Source: Acidobacteria bacterium UBA2161 (GTDB taxonomy: Bacteria > Acidobacteriota > Vicinamibacteria > Vicinamibacterales > UBA823). Taken from it: a stretch of DNA of 64,000 bases. The position numbers were made by a program, and so were the translations under genes. Of this stretch, positions 40,706 through 49,960 are shown piece after piece; positions within the stretch are counted from its first letter, which is position 1, and the number at the start of each line of letters is the position of its first letter. The notes under the pieces are model-generated. The model was not told the origin of the DNA. It saw nothing but the letters and a program-made list of their open reading frames with translations, and did no database searches. The stretch covers positions 16,257-80,256 of the forward strand of contig DCWN01000025.1 in assembly GCA_002328835.1 (NCBI GenBank). Reading direction: 5' to 3'.

Positions 40706-41890
40706 ATGACCAAGACCGTTGCGGAGATCGCGGAAAGCCTCGGCGCCGAGGTTGTCGGCGACGGCTCGCGCCCGATCAGCGGTGTGGCGTCGCTCGAGCG
40801 CGCCGGGGCCGACGAGATCGCGTTCATCGACAAGCCCGAGCGCGCGGAGGCGGCACTCCAGTCGGCCGCCGGCTGCCTGGTGGTGCCGCCCGGCGTGACC
40901 TCCGACGTCAAGCCGCTGATCCAGGCTGCCAACCCGAAGCTCGCGTTCGTCCGCGCCATCCAGCTCTTCCAGTCGCCCAGACCGAACCTTCCCGGTGTCC
41001 ACCCGACAGCGGTCGTCGGCGACAGCGTCAGTCTGGGCGACGGGGTCCGCATCGGCCCGTTCGCCGTCATCGAAGCCGGCGTGCGGTTCGGCGCCGACAC
41101 CGACGTGGGTCCCGGCGTCTACGTGGGTGAACGCTGTGTCCTCGGTGCGGCGTGCGTGCTGCATCCGCACGCGGTGCTCTACGCCGATGTGACGCTCGGG
41201 GATCGCGTGGCGGTGCACGCCGGCGCGGTGCTCGGTAGCGACGGCTTCGGCTACGTCGTCGAGGACGGCGTGTACCATAAGTTTCCGCAGATTGGTCGAC
41301 TCGAGATCGGCGACGACGTCGAGATCGGCGCGAACACGACGATCGACCGCGGCGCGCTCGACGCGACGGTCATCGAGCGCGGCGCCAAGGTCGACAACCT
41401 CGTCCAGATCGCCCACAACGTGACGGTCGGCGAGCACGCCGCGCTCTCCGCCCAGGTCGGGGTGGCGGGTAGCTCGACCGTGGAGGCGCGGGCGGTTCTC
41501 GCGGGCCAGGTCGGCGTGGCGGATCACGTCACGATTGGCGAAGGCGCGATCGTGGGCGCGCAGGGCGGGGTGCCCACCGGCAAGAAGATCCGGCCGAAGC
41601 AGATCGTCTGGGGGACGCCGGCGCGTCCGTTGACCGAGTTCAAGGCGCAGTTCGCGGCGGCCAGCCGGCTGCCCAAGTGGAAGGCCGAACTGGACGACCT
41701 CCGCGCACGCGTGGCCGAGATCGACGATCTGCGGGCCAAAGTGGCGGAACTGGACGCCCTCAGGGCGCGGGTCGCCGAACTGGACGGTCTGCGTACCAAA
41801 GCGGCCGAGGTGGATGCGTTGCGGACGCGCCTGGCCGAACTGGAGCGTCGCCTGGATCAGGCGCCGCCGCTCCCGCCGTCCCAACTATAA
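40706..41890 (+). CDS. lpxD: UDP-3-O-acylglucosamine N-acyltransferase with extended repeat tail
   Basis: 394 aa. The N-terminal LpxD domain (AESLGAEVVGDGSRPISGVAS, ADEIAFIDKPERAE) is followed by hexapeptide repeats (GVHPTAVVGDSVSLGDGVRI, GPFAVIEAGV) and the catalytic His near residue 237 in VQIAHNVTVGEHAAL. It adds the N-linked hydroxyacyl chain in lipid A synthesis. The C-terminus is longer than usual: after VWGTPARPLTEFK comes a ~65-residue helix with five 10-residue repeats (LDDLRARVAE type). A ribosome site AAGGAG precedes the ATG. No fabZ or lpxA neighbour is present; lpxA is 15 kb away. Confidence 0.95.
   Translation: MTKTVAEIAESLGAEVVGDGSRPISGVASLERAGADEIAFIDKPERAEAALQSAAGCLVVPPGVTSDVKPLIQAANPKLAFVRAIQLFQSPRPNLPGVHPTAVVGDSVSLGDGVRIGPFAVIEAGVRFGADTDVGPGVYVGERCVLGAACVLHPHAVLYADVTLGDRVAVHAGAVLGSDGFGYVVEDGVYHKFPQIGRLEIGDDVEIGANTTIDRGALDATVIERGAKVDNLVQIAHNVTVGEHAALSAQVGVAGSSTVEARAVLAGQVGVADHVTIGEGAIVGAQGGVPTGKKIRPKQIVWGTPARPLTEFKAQFAAASRLPKWKAELDDLRARVAEIDDLRAKVAELDALRARVAELDGLRTKAAEVDALRTRLAELERRLDQAPPLPPSQL
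41690..41839 (+). repeat. Five 30-bp tandem units coding decapeptide repeat in lpxD
   Basis: Five units of 30 bp, each coding a variant of [LIV]D-x-LR-x-[RK]-x-AE. Hydrophobic residues recur at positions 1, 4 and 8, giving 3-4-3 spacing consistent with a long helix that could form a trimeric coiled coil on the LpxD trimer. Confidence 0.8.
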
Positions 41891-41936
41891 TCGTCGCTTC
41901 CGTTCGGTCCGTTCATTACGAGGTGGAGGTTCGGGT

Positions 41937-42371
41937 ATGAGTTCTGGAAAACCAACGTATCAAGACGCCGATCTGATGTTGCGCGTGTATGAACTGCGCC
42001 GCGAGAGCGTGACACGCGCCGCGCGCAGCAAGATCAACGGCGAGTTCTGGCCCGAGAGCTACGACGATGTGAAGGCGGTCACCGACTTCGAGCATCCGCT
42101 GAACGAAGCCTGGCGGCAGGTGGGGTCCTACTGGGAGATGGTCTACGGCATGGCGTACCACGACATCGTGCACGCCGATTACTGGGTCGAGAACAACGGC
42201 GAGGGGCTGTTCTTCTTCGCGAAAGTTGAGCCCTATCTGAGCGAAATCCGGGGCGCCGGATCGCCGACGGCGTTCCAGCATCTCGAGTGGGCGGCGACGC
42301 ACACCGACAAGGGAAAGCAGTTCTTCGCGATGCTGCAGGGCTACGTGAAGCAGCGGCTCGAGACGGCGTAG
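41937..42371 (+). CDS. Conserved hypothetical protein
   Basis: 144 aa, soluble and helical. ATG 41937 follows GGTGGAGG. Conserved-looking blocks are DADLMLRVYELRRESVTRAA, SYDDVKAVTDFEHPLNEAWR, WVENNGEGLFFFAKVEPYL and TAFQHLEWAATHTDKGKQFF. I cannot assign a named family. It sits 46 bp after lpxD and 70 bp before a membrane protein gene. Function unknown. Confidence 0.8.
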   Translation: MSSGKPTYQDADLMLRVYELRRESVTRAARSKINGEFWPESYDDVKAVTDFEHPLNEAWRQVGSYWEMVYGMAYHDIVHADYWVENNGEGLFFFAKVEPYLSEIRGAGSPTAFQHLEWAATHTDKGKQFFAMLQGYVKQRLETA

Positions 42372-42441
42372 CCAGCGCCAGCGAGTCTGCGGCGGCTCAT
42401 TCCGGGCCGCCGGGCGTCATCAGCCCCGCGGAGCGACGACC

Positions 42442-43530
42442 GTGAGAACGGCTTTCTTTCAGAAGTACCTGCTGCCCGGCTTCGTCTTCCAGTCGATCGT
42501 CATCGCCGGCGGCTACGGCACCGGCCGCGAACTGGTCGAGTTCTTCCTCGGGCTCGGACCGTGGACCGGCCTGCTGGCGATGGGCCTGGCGATGGTGATC
42601 TGGAGCGCCGTCGCCGCGACGAGCTTCGAGTTGGCCCGGCGCACGCGAAGCTACGACTACCGGACGTTCTGCGTCCACCTGCTCGGTCGCGGGTGGTTCC
42701 TCTACGAGATTCTGTACTTCGTGATGGCCTTCCTGGTGCTCGCCGTGATCGCGGCGGCGGCCGGCGCGATCCTGCGTCAGACGTTCGGGGCGCCCGAGCT
42801 GGCCGGGATCGTCAGCATGATGGCTGCCGTCGGGTTCCTGACGCTGCGCGGGACGCCGGCCATCGAGCGGTTCCTGGCGGGCTGGTCGTTCGTCCTGTAC
42901 GGCTTCTTCGTGGCCTTCTTCGTCTGGTGCGTGATGCGGTTCGGCGAGTCGATCGGCGCCGGCTTCGCGGCATCGACCGTCGACACCCGGTGGGTACTAG
43001 GCGGTGTGGCCTACGCCGGCTACAACCTCCAGATGATCCCGGCCGTCCTCTTCACCATGCGGCACTCGGAGACGCGGCGCCAGGCCGTCGGCGCCGGTCT
43101 GCTTACCGGACCGATCGCCATGCTACCGGGGCTGCTGTTCTACGTGGCGATGGTCGGACAGTATCCGGCCATTCTGGACGAAGCGGTGCCGGCGAACGTC
43201 ATGCTCGAGCTGCTGGGTTCTCGGGTGTTCCAGGTCGTCTTTCAGGTGGTGCTGTTCGGCACGTTGATCGAAAGTGGCGCGGGTCTGGTGCACGGGGTGA
43301 ACGAGCGCCTGGCCGCGACGTATGCGGAGAAACATCGCGAAATGCCGGCGCGCCTCCGCCCGACGATCGCGATCGGGATGCTCTTGATCGGCGCCGTCTC
43401 GGCTCAGGTCGGTCTGATCGATCTGATCGCGCAGGGCTACGGGACGATCACCTGGGGCTTCATCGTCGTCTACGTGATCCCGGTCCTGACCCTCGGCGTC
43501 TGGAAGATCGTCCACACCGACGCCGCGTAG
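42442..43530 (+). CDS. YkvI-like multi-pass membrane protein
   Basis: 362 aa, about ten helices, GTG start. The N-terminus FVFQSIVIAGGYGTGRELVE and the following long hydrophobic segments (VIAAAAGAILRQTFG, LAGWSFVLYGFFVAFFVWCV, GGVAYAGYNLQMIPAVLFTM) match the YkvI family, which is distantly related to amino acid transporters of the LeuT/APC fold. The substrate is unknown. Confidence 0.82.
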   Translation: MRTAFFQKYLLPGFVFQSIVIAGGYGTGRELVEFFLGLGPWTGLLAMGLAMVIWSAVAATSFELARRTRSYDYRTFCVHLLGRGWFLYEILYFVMAFLVLAVIAAAAGAILRQTFGAPELAGIVSMMAAVGFLTLRGTPAIERFLAGWSFVLYGFFVAFFVWCVMRFGESIGAGFAASTVDTRWVLGGVAYAGYNLQMIPAVLFTMRHSETRRQAVGAGLLTGPIAMLPGLLFYVAMVGQYPAILDEAVPANVMLELLGSRVFQVVFQVVLFGTLIESGAGLVHGVNERLAATYAEKHREMPARLRPTIAIGMLLIGAVSAQVGLIDLIAQGYGTITWGFIVVYVIPVLTLGVWKIVHTDAA

Positions 43531-43568
43531 CGCGAGTATCTCGGCGCTGGACTGGGCGTGTGCTGCGT

Positions 43569-44867
43569 TCATGCCCGATCTTGCGCGGGCGCGGGGCTGG
43601 GTGTTGCGGTGGCAGAGCAGTGGGATCTTGCGAGCCGTTCCACGACGTCGCACGCGACGTCGAGTGGGCGGTCGGCGCGGATGAGTTCCGCAGCCCGGGC
43701 ACACGCCGCGGCGACCTGTGCATCGGTCGTCAACTCGGCCAGCGCTTCGGCGACGGCGGGTCCTCGATAGCCGGCGGGCCGGAGCGACCGGCCGACGCCG
43801 AGGCGGCGTAGGCGCGCCGCGTTGTCCGGTTGGTCGTAGGCCATCGGCATCACGAGCTGCGGCACACCCGCGGCGAGTCCCTGGGCCAGCGTGCCGATGC
43901 CGCCGTGGTGGGCGAGTGCGCGGCAGCGTGGGAGCAGCTGCCCGAGCGGCACGTAGTCGGCGTGCAGCACCTGCGCGGGCAGTCGGGCCGGCACCTGCGC
44001 GGTGAACGGCGTGAGCAGCAGGCCTCGGTAGCCCAGACGCTCGCAGGCCGACACCGAGGCGTCGAAGAAGCTGGCGCCGTGGCGCATCGCGGATCCCGGC
44101 GTGAAGACGACCGGTGGCGGGCCCGCGGTCAGGAAGTCCTCGACCGCCGCCGGCATCTCGCGCACCGCGCTCTCGTCGGATCTCGGAAAGCCGGCGCAGA
44201 CGAGTTGCCGGGGCCAATCGGGCTGCGGCCGCGCGAACCACTCGGGAAAGAACCCGACAATCGCCTCGGGCGAGTTCCACCAGACATCGTAGAACTGCGA
44301 TGCCGGCGCGAGCCCGAGCGAGCCGCGGAAGCGGTTGAGCGACGGCCCCACGATCCGATCCATCGCGACGTTCGCCAGGCGGAACAGCAGCCGCTTGAGC
44401 GGTCGAGGCCAGTCGGCGAGATCGCCCAGCCACGGCAGCAGGATCGGCGACTCGAATTCACTGCGAAAGCAGACCGGCTGGAGCTGCACCGTGACGAGCG
44501 GCACGCCATCGATCTCCTGGGCGATCCGCGCCCCGAATGCCAGCGCGCCGGCCACGATGACCGTCTCGCGCGCCCGGGCGCGATCCCGACCGATGCGGCA
44601 CAGCTCCGACGTCCGGTCGACCACCATGCGCGCGATCAGCTCGACGCCCTTGCGCGGGTTCCAGATGTCGGGGTCGCCAGAAAGCGATTCGAACTCCGCC
44701 GTCGTGCCGAACCTGACCGTTTCGAACCCCATCTGGCGGGCGAGCGGCTCGAACTGTTCGCTGACGACGGCGGTCACGGCGTGGCCCCGCGCGGGCAGCG
44801 CCGCACCGAGGCCGATGAGCGGGTGGACGTCGCCGGCGCTGCCGATCGGCACGAGGAGCACGTGCAT
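43569..44867 (-). CDS. GT1-family glycosyltransferase (UGT/macrolide type)
   Basis: 432 aa. N-terminal domain starts MHVLLVPIGSAGDVHPLIGL, the acceptor-side Gly-rich motif. The C-terminal nucleotide-sugar domain has PVVFTPGSAMRHGASFF, ADYVPLGQLLPRCRALAHHGGIGTLAQGLAAGVPQLVMPMAYDQPDNA, with the HHGGIGT and DQ residues that bind the UDP/TDP-sugar. Likely transfers a sugar to a lipid or natural product. The fructosamine kinase frame overlaps its first 410 bp. Confidence 0.93.
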   Translation of the reverse strand: MHVLLVPIGSAGDVHPLIGLGAALPARGHAVTAVVSEQFEPLARQMGFETVRFGTTAEFESLSGDPDIWNPRKGVELIARMVVDRTSELCRIGRDRARARETVIVAGALAFGARIAQEIDGVPLVTVQLQPVCFRSEFESPILLPWLGDLADWPRPLKRLLFRLANVAMDRIVGPSLNRFRGSLGLAPASQFYDVWWNSPEAIVGFFPEWFARPQPDWPRQLVCAGFPRSDESAVREMPAAVEDFLTAGPPPVVFTPGSAMRHGASFFDASVSACERLGYRGLLLTPFTAQVPARLPAQVLHADYVPLGQLLPRCRALAHHGGIGTLAQGLAAGVPQLVMPMAYDQPDNAARLRRLGVGRSLRPAGYRGPAVAEALAELTTDAQVAAACARAAELIRADRPLDVACDVVERLARSHCSATATPSPAPAQDRA

Positions 44868-45753
44868 GGTCTGCAGGTCCTCGTGAGGCGTAGCGGGCCA
44901 TCGCCTGCTCGGCGGAGCCGACGTAGTGGCCGCCGAAGAGATTCACGTGCACGAGCAGGGGATAGAGCTGACAGAGCGTCACGCGGTCATCCGCTCCGTC
45001 GGCCAGGGGAAACGCTTCGGCATAGGCGCGCGTGAACCGATCGCTCGGGTTCCCGAACAGTGACAGCATGGCGAGATCCATCTCGCGATGGCCCCCGTAG
45101 ACCGCCGGGTCGAGGAGACACGGATGCCCCGCGTCGTCCACGTGCAGGTTGCCACTCCAGAGATCGCCGTGCAGACGGGCGGGCGGTTCCGCCGGCCCGA
45201 CCAGTTCGGGCAGTCGCTGCATGAGCGCATCGCCCATCCGGGTCCAGCTGGTGGGTGCGGCCCGGCGGTCGACGGCCAGCCGAAGCTGGGGTTCGAGGCG
45301 CCGCGTTGCGTAGAACTCAGCCCAGGAGGGACACGCGGCGTTCGTCTGTGGCAGTGACCCGATGAAGTTGTCGTGGTCGAGACCGAAGCCGTCGGCACCG
45401 CTGGCGTGCAGCGCTGCCAGTGTGCGGCCGAGCCGCTCGTCGAAGTCTCGCGCCGGCGCAGCGGACGCGATGAACTCGAGTGCGAGAAACGGTGGGGCCG
45501 GCGGCGAGTCGTCGCTGACCGCCAGGACCCGCGGCACCCGGGTCGCGTGCGCCTCGGCCAGCCACGTCAGCCCGCGCGCCTCGGTCGGGAACATCCGACG
45601 GTCCGCGTCGGCATTGGTCTTGACGAAGATCTCGCGGTGATCGTGCAGGGTGACGGCGAACGCATCGTTGATGCTGCCACCCCCGAGCCGACGCGCCGCC
45701 CGGACACCGGCACCGAGTGCCTGCGCCACGGCCTCCTGGACGTCGGCCCGCAT
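44458..45753 (-). CDS. Fructosamine kinase family protein, run-on C-terminus
   Basis: 431 aa from ATG 45753. The first ~290 residues are a full fructosamine kinase: ARRLGGGSINDAFAVTL (ATP loop), EIFVKTNADADRRMFPTEARGL, FGLDHDNFIGSLPQ, RLHGDLWSGNLHVDD (HGDxWxGN catalytic loop) and LLDPAVYGGHREMDLAML. The family normally ends near LFGGHYVGSAEQAMARYA; here no stop follows and the frame continues ~140 Arg-rich residues inside the glycosyltransferase gene. The family phosphorylates glycated amines for deglycation repair. The tail is probably not a designed domain. Confidence 0.85.
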   Translation of the reverse strand: MRADVQEAVAQALGAGVRAARRLGGGSINDAFAVTLHDHREIFVKTNADADRRMFPTEARGLTWLAEAHATRVPRVLAVSDDSPPAPPFLALEFIASAAPARDFDERLGRTLAALHASGADGFGLDHDNFIGSLPQTNAACPSWAEFYATRRLEPQLRLAVDRRAAPTSWTRMGDALMQRLPELVGPAEPPARLHGDLWSGNLHVDDAGHPCLLDPAVYGGHREMDLAMLSLFGNPSDRFTRAYAEAFPLADGADDRVTLCQLYPLLVHVNLFGGHYVGSAEQAMARYASRGPADHARAPRADRQRRRRPPAHRPRCGAARAGPRRDRRRQRTVRAARPPDGVRNGQVRHDGGVRIAFWRPRHLEPAQGRRADRAHGGRPDVGAVPHRSGSRPGARDGHRGRRAGIRGADRPGDRWRAARHGAAPAGLLSQ

Positions 45754-45758
45754 CGCGG

Positions 45759-46253
45759 TCAGGGCAGCTTGTGGTCGGTGCGGATCGTCTTCAGGAGTCC
45801 CTGACAGGCCGCTTCGCACATGTCGAAGACGTTGTCGAAGCCACGCGGCCCGCCATAGTACGGGTCGGGCACCTCAGCGCCCGACGGCGCTGCGGGGTCG
45901 AACGCGCGCAGCAGATGAATCTTGGCGTGGGCGGCCGCGTCGGGTGCGACGTCGGCCAGGTCCTCACGATTCTCGCTGTCCATCGCAATGACGTAGTTGA
46001 AGGCCGCGAAGTCTTCGGCCGTGAACTGCCTGGCCTCGGTGTTCAGCGACACGCCGCGGGCTCGCGAGGCTTCCCAGGCGCGCCGGTCGGGCGGGCTCCC
46101 CACGTGGTAGGCGCCGGTGCCGGCGCTGTCGACCTCTATCTGGTCGTGCAGGCGGGCGCCGCGGATGAGCGACTTCATGATGCCCTCGGCCATCGGCGAC
46201 CGGCAGATATTCCCGAGGCAGACGAAGCAGACCTTCACGTTGGCGGTTTCCAT
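45759..46253 (-). CDS. Low molecular weight protein-tyrosine phosphatase
   Basis: 164 aa. ATG 46253 gives METANVKVCFVCLGNICRSP with the P-loop C-x5-R at residues 12-18, and the general acid Asp in VPDPYYGG. The rest fits the family (IEVDSAGTGAYHVGSPPDRR, YVIAMDSENREDL). It dephosphorylates phosphotyrosine or phosphoarginine in the cytoplasm; the partner is unknown. It begins a minus-strand run with fructosamine kinase (5 bp gap) and the glycosyltransferase. Confidence 0.94.
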   Translation of the reverse strand: METANVKVCFVCLGNICRSPMAEGIMKSLIRGARLHDQIEVDSAGTGAYHVGSPPDRRAWEASRARGVSLNTEARQFTAEDFAAFNYVIAMDSENREDLADVAPDAAAHAKIHLLRAFDPAAPSGAEVPDPYYGGPRGFDNVFDMCEAACQGLLKTIRTDHKLP

Positions 46254-46337
46254 CTCGCAGCAGGATAACGGATCTGCCGCTGCGATATAATCCGGACCTT
46301 TCCCGTGCCCCGGATGGACCACTCAGGGAGCCGACTC

Positions 46338-49300
46338 ATGCAGCGTGACCTCGGGATTCTCCGTTGGACTGCGGCAGCCGTCCTGACACTGAGCTTCGTA
46401 GCGGCGGCGGCGGCTCAGCCCGTTCCCGCGTCGGTGCTCGACGGCCTGGAGCTACGAGCGATCGGGCCGGCCGTCATGGGTGGGCGGATCGACGACCTGG
46501 CCGTGGACGAGTCGCGTCCGTGGATCTTCTATCTCGGCACCGCGTCGGGCGGCCTGTGGAAGACGACGAACGCCGGCACGACCTGGACATCACTCTTCGA
46601 CGATCAACCCGTGTCGTCGATCGGCGACGTGGCCCTGGCCCCGTCCGATCCGGAGATCGTCTGGGTCGGCACGGGCGAGCCGAACAATCGCCAGAGCTCC
46701 ACGGTGGGCCGCGGCGTGTTCAAGTCGACCGACGGTGGAGCCAGCTGGGACTACGTCGGGCTCACGGATACCCATCACATCGGACGAGTCGCCATCCACC
46801 CGAGTGACCCGGCGACGGTCTACGTGGCCGCAGTCGGCCACCTCTGGGGCCCGAACGCGGAGCGCGGCGTCTTTCGCACGAGTGACGGCGGCAAGAGCTG
46901 GGACACGGTGCTGTTCATCGACGAGGACACGGGCGTCGTCGATCTGGCCATGGATCCGACGAATCCTCGCATCCTGTACGCCGCGGCCTACCAGCGGCGG
47001 CGGACACCCTGGGGATTCGCCGGCAGCGGGCCGGGCAGCGGCCTGTACAAGACGACCGATGCCGGCGAGACCTGGCGGCGGCTCGAGCGCGGATTGCCCG
47101 AAGGGCCGCTGGGGCGGATCGGCCTCGCCGTCCATCGGGCCGATCCCCGCATCGTCTACGCGACCGTCCAGCACGGCGACGCTGGCGGCGTCTACCGGTC
47201 GGTAGACCGCGGCGAGACGTGGGAGCAGATGAGCGACCTCAATCCGCGACCGATGTACTACAGCAAGATTCGCGTCGACCCGAACGATGCCAGCCGCGTG
47301 TACGTGCTGGGCGCGCCGTTCTATGTCTCCGACGACGACGGCCGCACGTTCACGCGAAACATCGAGATGTCGCCGACGTACGACGTCGGCGTGCACGGGG
47401 ATCACCACGCGCTGTGGGTCGATCCGGCCAACAGCCGGCATCTCATCCTGGGCGGAGATGGTGGACTGTACGTGTCGTGGGACACCAGCGCCACGTGGGA
47501 CAAGGTGAACAACATTCCGCTCGGGCAGTTCTACGCGGTCGGGGTCGACCTGGAAATGCCCTACAACATCTACGGCGGGCTGCAGGACACCCATTCGTGG
47601 GGCGGCCCGAGTGCGACGCGGCGGCATATCGGCATCCTCAACGGCGACTGGTCTCAGATCAATTTCGGCGACGGAATGTACCAGCAGGTCGACCCGACCG
47701 ACCCCGACACGATCTACACCGAATCGCAGGGCGGCAACATCGTTCGATTCAACCGCGCGACCGGCGATCGCAAGGCGATCAAGCCGTATCCGCCGGCCGG
47801 GGACGAGGCCTACCGGTTTCACTGGACGTCGCCGATCGCCATCTCGCCGCACGACGCGAATCGGATCTACCTCGGCGGGAATCGGCTCTTCACGTCCAGC
47901 GACCGTGGTGAGACCTGGAGCGCCAGCTCCGACCTGACCCGCGCCGAAGATCGCGACGAGCTGCCGATCATGGGACGGGTGCCGGACGACACCACGCTGT
48001 CCCGGCACGATGGCACGTCGAGCTGGGGGACGATCACGACCCTTGCCGAGTCGCCGGTCGCCGCGGGGGTGCTCTGGATCGGCACCGACGACGGGCTCGT
48101 CCAGGTGTCGCGTGACGAAGGCCAAACGTGGACGAGCCAGTCAGGCCGGTTCCCCGGCCTGGACGACGCGCGTGCGCTCGTCAGCCGGGTCGTTGCATCG
48201 AATGCGGATCCGGGGCGGGCCTACGCCGCGTTCGACCGCCACAGCCTCGACGACTTCCGGCCCTACCTCTTCACCACCGATGACTACGGCGGCAGCTGGC
48301 GCGCCCTCGGCAGCGCGCTGCCGGACGATGCCGGCTGGGTGAACGTCGTCGTCGAACATCCGACCGAGCCCGACTTGCTGTTTGCGGGGACGGAAACCGG
48401 GCTGTTCGTGTCGATCGATCGCGGAGCGACCTGGAGCCGCCTGCGCGGTAACTTCCCGACGGTGCCCGTCGACGACCTCGTCATCCATCCCCGCGACCAC
48501 GACCTCGTCGTGGGCACCCACGGGCGGAGCCTCTACGTGCTGGACGACCTGGCGCCGCTCGTCGAACTGTCGGGTGAGGTGCTCCGGTCGCCGGCGCATC
48601 TGTTCGGTGTCCGCACCGCGATCCAGTTCCATCTCTGGAAGCACGAGAGCTACGGTGCGCAGCGGCAGTTCGTCGGCGCGAATCCGCCGTACGGCGCGAT
48701 CGTGACCTACTACCGTCGCGACGCAGACGCCGATGCCGCCCCGACGCTCACCGTCGTCGATGCCGATGGCCGAACGGTGCGAACACTCGACGGCGAGGAC
48801 GAGCCTGGCCTTCATCGGGTCGCCTGGGATCTTCGGACCAGCTTGCCGGACGGACTCGACACCGGGCGCGGCCCCCTGGTGCCGCCGGGCCGCTACGCGG
48901 TCAGGCTCGAGGCGGCCGGCGCGCGTCACGAGCAGACATTCGAGGTCACGGTCGACCCGGGTGCGGCACGCGTGACGGCGTCCGAACACCAAGCGCGGTA
49001 CGATTTCCTCACGGCCGTGAATGCCGCACGTGGCACGGTCGGTCTCAGTGTCGCGCGACTCGAAGCCGTGACGGATCAGGTGCAAGCGCTCGTCGACCGT
49101 GAGGACGAACGGCCGGCGACGGTCGCCGACGCGGCCACCGAACTGCTCGATCGGGCTTCGGGCCTCCTCGAGACATTGCGCGGTCCGGATGACGGTCCGG
49201 CGTTCGGGAATCCCAATCTCCGTTCGGACGCCAGCCGGTTGTTCGGAGAGCTCGACGGCGGCGACGTGCAGCAAGGCACGTTCGGCGGACCCACGGCAGT

Positions 49301-49460
49301 GCAGCGCGCGCGACTCGTCGCCCTTCGGGACTCGCTGGCGGAGGCGGTCGCCGGCGTCAACGCCCTGCTGGCGACGGAGGTGCCTGCGCTCAACCAGGCG
49401 ATCACCGAGGTCGGGCTGCCCTGGATCCTGGCGGCCGAGCCGCTGGAACTGCCGAGGTGA
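46338..49460 (+). CDS. VPS10/sortilin-like BNR-repeat beta-propeller protein, secreted
   Basis: 1040 aa. ATG 46338 follows AGGGAG and opens a signal peptide (TAAAVLTLSFVAAAAA). Asp-box (BNR) repeats recur: ASGGLWKTTNAGTTWTSLF, GVFKSTDGGASWDYVGL, RGVFRTSDGGKSWDTVLF, GLYKTTDAGETWRRLERG, VYRSVDRGETWEQMSD, LFTSSDRGETWSASSD, LVQVSRDEGQTWTSQ, LFVSIDRGATWSRLRG. Two ~350-residue propellers are followed by a beta-sandwich (LTVVDADGRTVRTLDGE) and a helical C-terminus. Such proteins are abundant in Acidobacteriota; glycosidase activity has not been shown and no active site is obvious. A DinB gene overlaps by 4 bp. Confidence 0.9.
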   Translation: MQRDLGILRWTAAAVLTLSFVAAAAAQPVPASVLDGLELRAIGPAVMGGRIDDLAVDESRPWIFYLGTASGGLWKTTNAGTTWTSLFDDQPVSSIGDVALAPSDPEIVWVGTGEPNNRQSSTVGRGVFKSTDGGASWDYVGLTDTHHIGRVAIHPSDPATVYVAAVGHLWGPNAERGVFRTSDGGKSWDTVLFIDEDTGVVDLAMDPTNPRILYAAAYQRRRTPWGFAGSGPGSGLYKTTDAGETWRRLERGLPEGPLGRIGLAVHRADPRIVYATVQHGDAGGVYRSVDRGETWEQMSDLNPRPMYYSKIRVDPNDASRVYVLGAPFYVSDDDGRTFTRNIEMSPTYDVGVHGDHHALWVDPANSRHLILGGDGGLYVSWDTSATWDKVNNIPLGQFYAVGVDLEMPYNIYGGLQDTHSWGGPSATRRHIGILNGDWSQINFGDGMYQQVDPTDPDTIYTESQGGNIVRFNRATGDRKAIKPYPPAGDEAYRFHWTSPIAISPHDANRIYLGGNRLFTSSDRGETWSASSDLTRAEDRDELPIMGRVPDDTTLSRHDGTSSWGTITTLAESPVAAGVLWIGTDDGLVQVSRDEGQTWTSQSGRFPGLDDARALVSRVVASNADPGRAYAAFDRHSLDDFRPYLFTTDDYGGSWRALGSALPDDAGWVNVVVEHPTEPDLLFAGTETGLFVSIDRGATWSRLRGNFPTVPVDDLVIHPRDHDLVVGTHGRSLYVLDDLAPLVELSGEVLRSPAHLFGVRTAIQFHLWKHESYGAQRQFVGANPPYGAIVTYYRRDADADAAPTLTVVDADGRTVRTLDGEDEPGLHRVAWDLRTSLPDGLDTGRGPLVPPGRYAVRLEAAGARHEQTFEVTVDPGAARVTASEHQARYDFLTAVNAARGTVGLSVARLEAVTDQVQALVDREDERPATVADAATELLDRASGLLETLRGPDDGPAFGNPNLRSDASRLFGELDGGDVQQGTFGGPTAVQRARLVALRDSLAEAVAGVNALLATEVPALNQAITEVGLPWILAAEPLELPR

Positions 49461-49960
49461 CCGGGGTGATGCCGCGCGACGTCGGCTTGCTTCACGATCA
49501 ACTGCACCGTGCCTTCACCGGGCCCGCCTGGCACGGGCCGTCGGTCCGGGCGGTCCTGGCGGGCGTGTCGGCCACGACCGCCGCTGCGCACCCGATCGCG
49601 GGCGGCCACTCGATCTGGGAGATCGCGAAGCATATCGCCGCGTGGAAGGCGTTCGTGCGGCGCCGGATCGAGGGCGAACCGATCGAGAGCGTTGCGGCCG
49701 ACGACGACTGGCCGGCGGTGGGGGAGGCGAGCGACGCGGCGTGGACGGACGCGCTAGCCGACCTCGAATCGGCGCACGAGAAGCTGCTGGCAACGGTCGC
49801 CGGACTCGACGCCGGCCGCCTGGCGGCGCCGCTGGCGAGCGAGCCGGGGACCACCGAGACGGTCTACACGACCGTCCTTGGAATCGGCCAGCACGACCTC
49901 TACCACGCCGGGCAGATGGCCGTCCTGAAGCGCGCGGCTGGCTCGGGCGACGACCGTTGA
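49457..49960 (+). CDS. DinB family protein
   Basis: 167 aa; GTG 49457 overlaps the previous TGA (GTGA). The DinB helices carry GGHSIWEIAKHIAAWKAFV and VLGIGQHDLYHAGQMAVLKR, which hold the metal-binding His triad (H..H and H). Members are four-helix metal proteins, some of them thiol-dependent S-transferases or hydrolases. The coupling to the sortilin-like gene is probably incidental; function unknown. Confidence 0.87.
   Translation: MTGVMPRDVGLLHDQLHRAFTGPAWHGPSVRAVLAGVSATTAAAHPIAGGHSIWEIAKHIAAWKAFVRRRIEGEPIESVAADDDWPAVGEASDAAWTDALADLESAHEKLLATVAGLDAGRLAAPLASEPGTTETVYTTVLGIGQHDLYHAGQMAVLKRAAGSGDDR

Noticed and set aside
43555..43620. Weak similarity to the MITE arm (GGGTGTTGCGGTGGC) at the end of the glycosyltransferase gene
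   Set aside because: Only about 15 bases match, with no GTCGATCCC or GGCGGCCG block and no second arm.
49457..49960. Possible functional link of the DinB gene to the sortilin-like protein
   Set aside because: The overlap shows co-transcription only; one protein is secreted and the other cytoplasmic, and no shared pathway is known.
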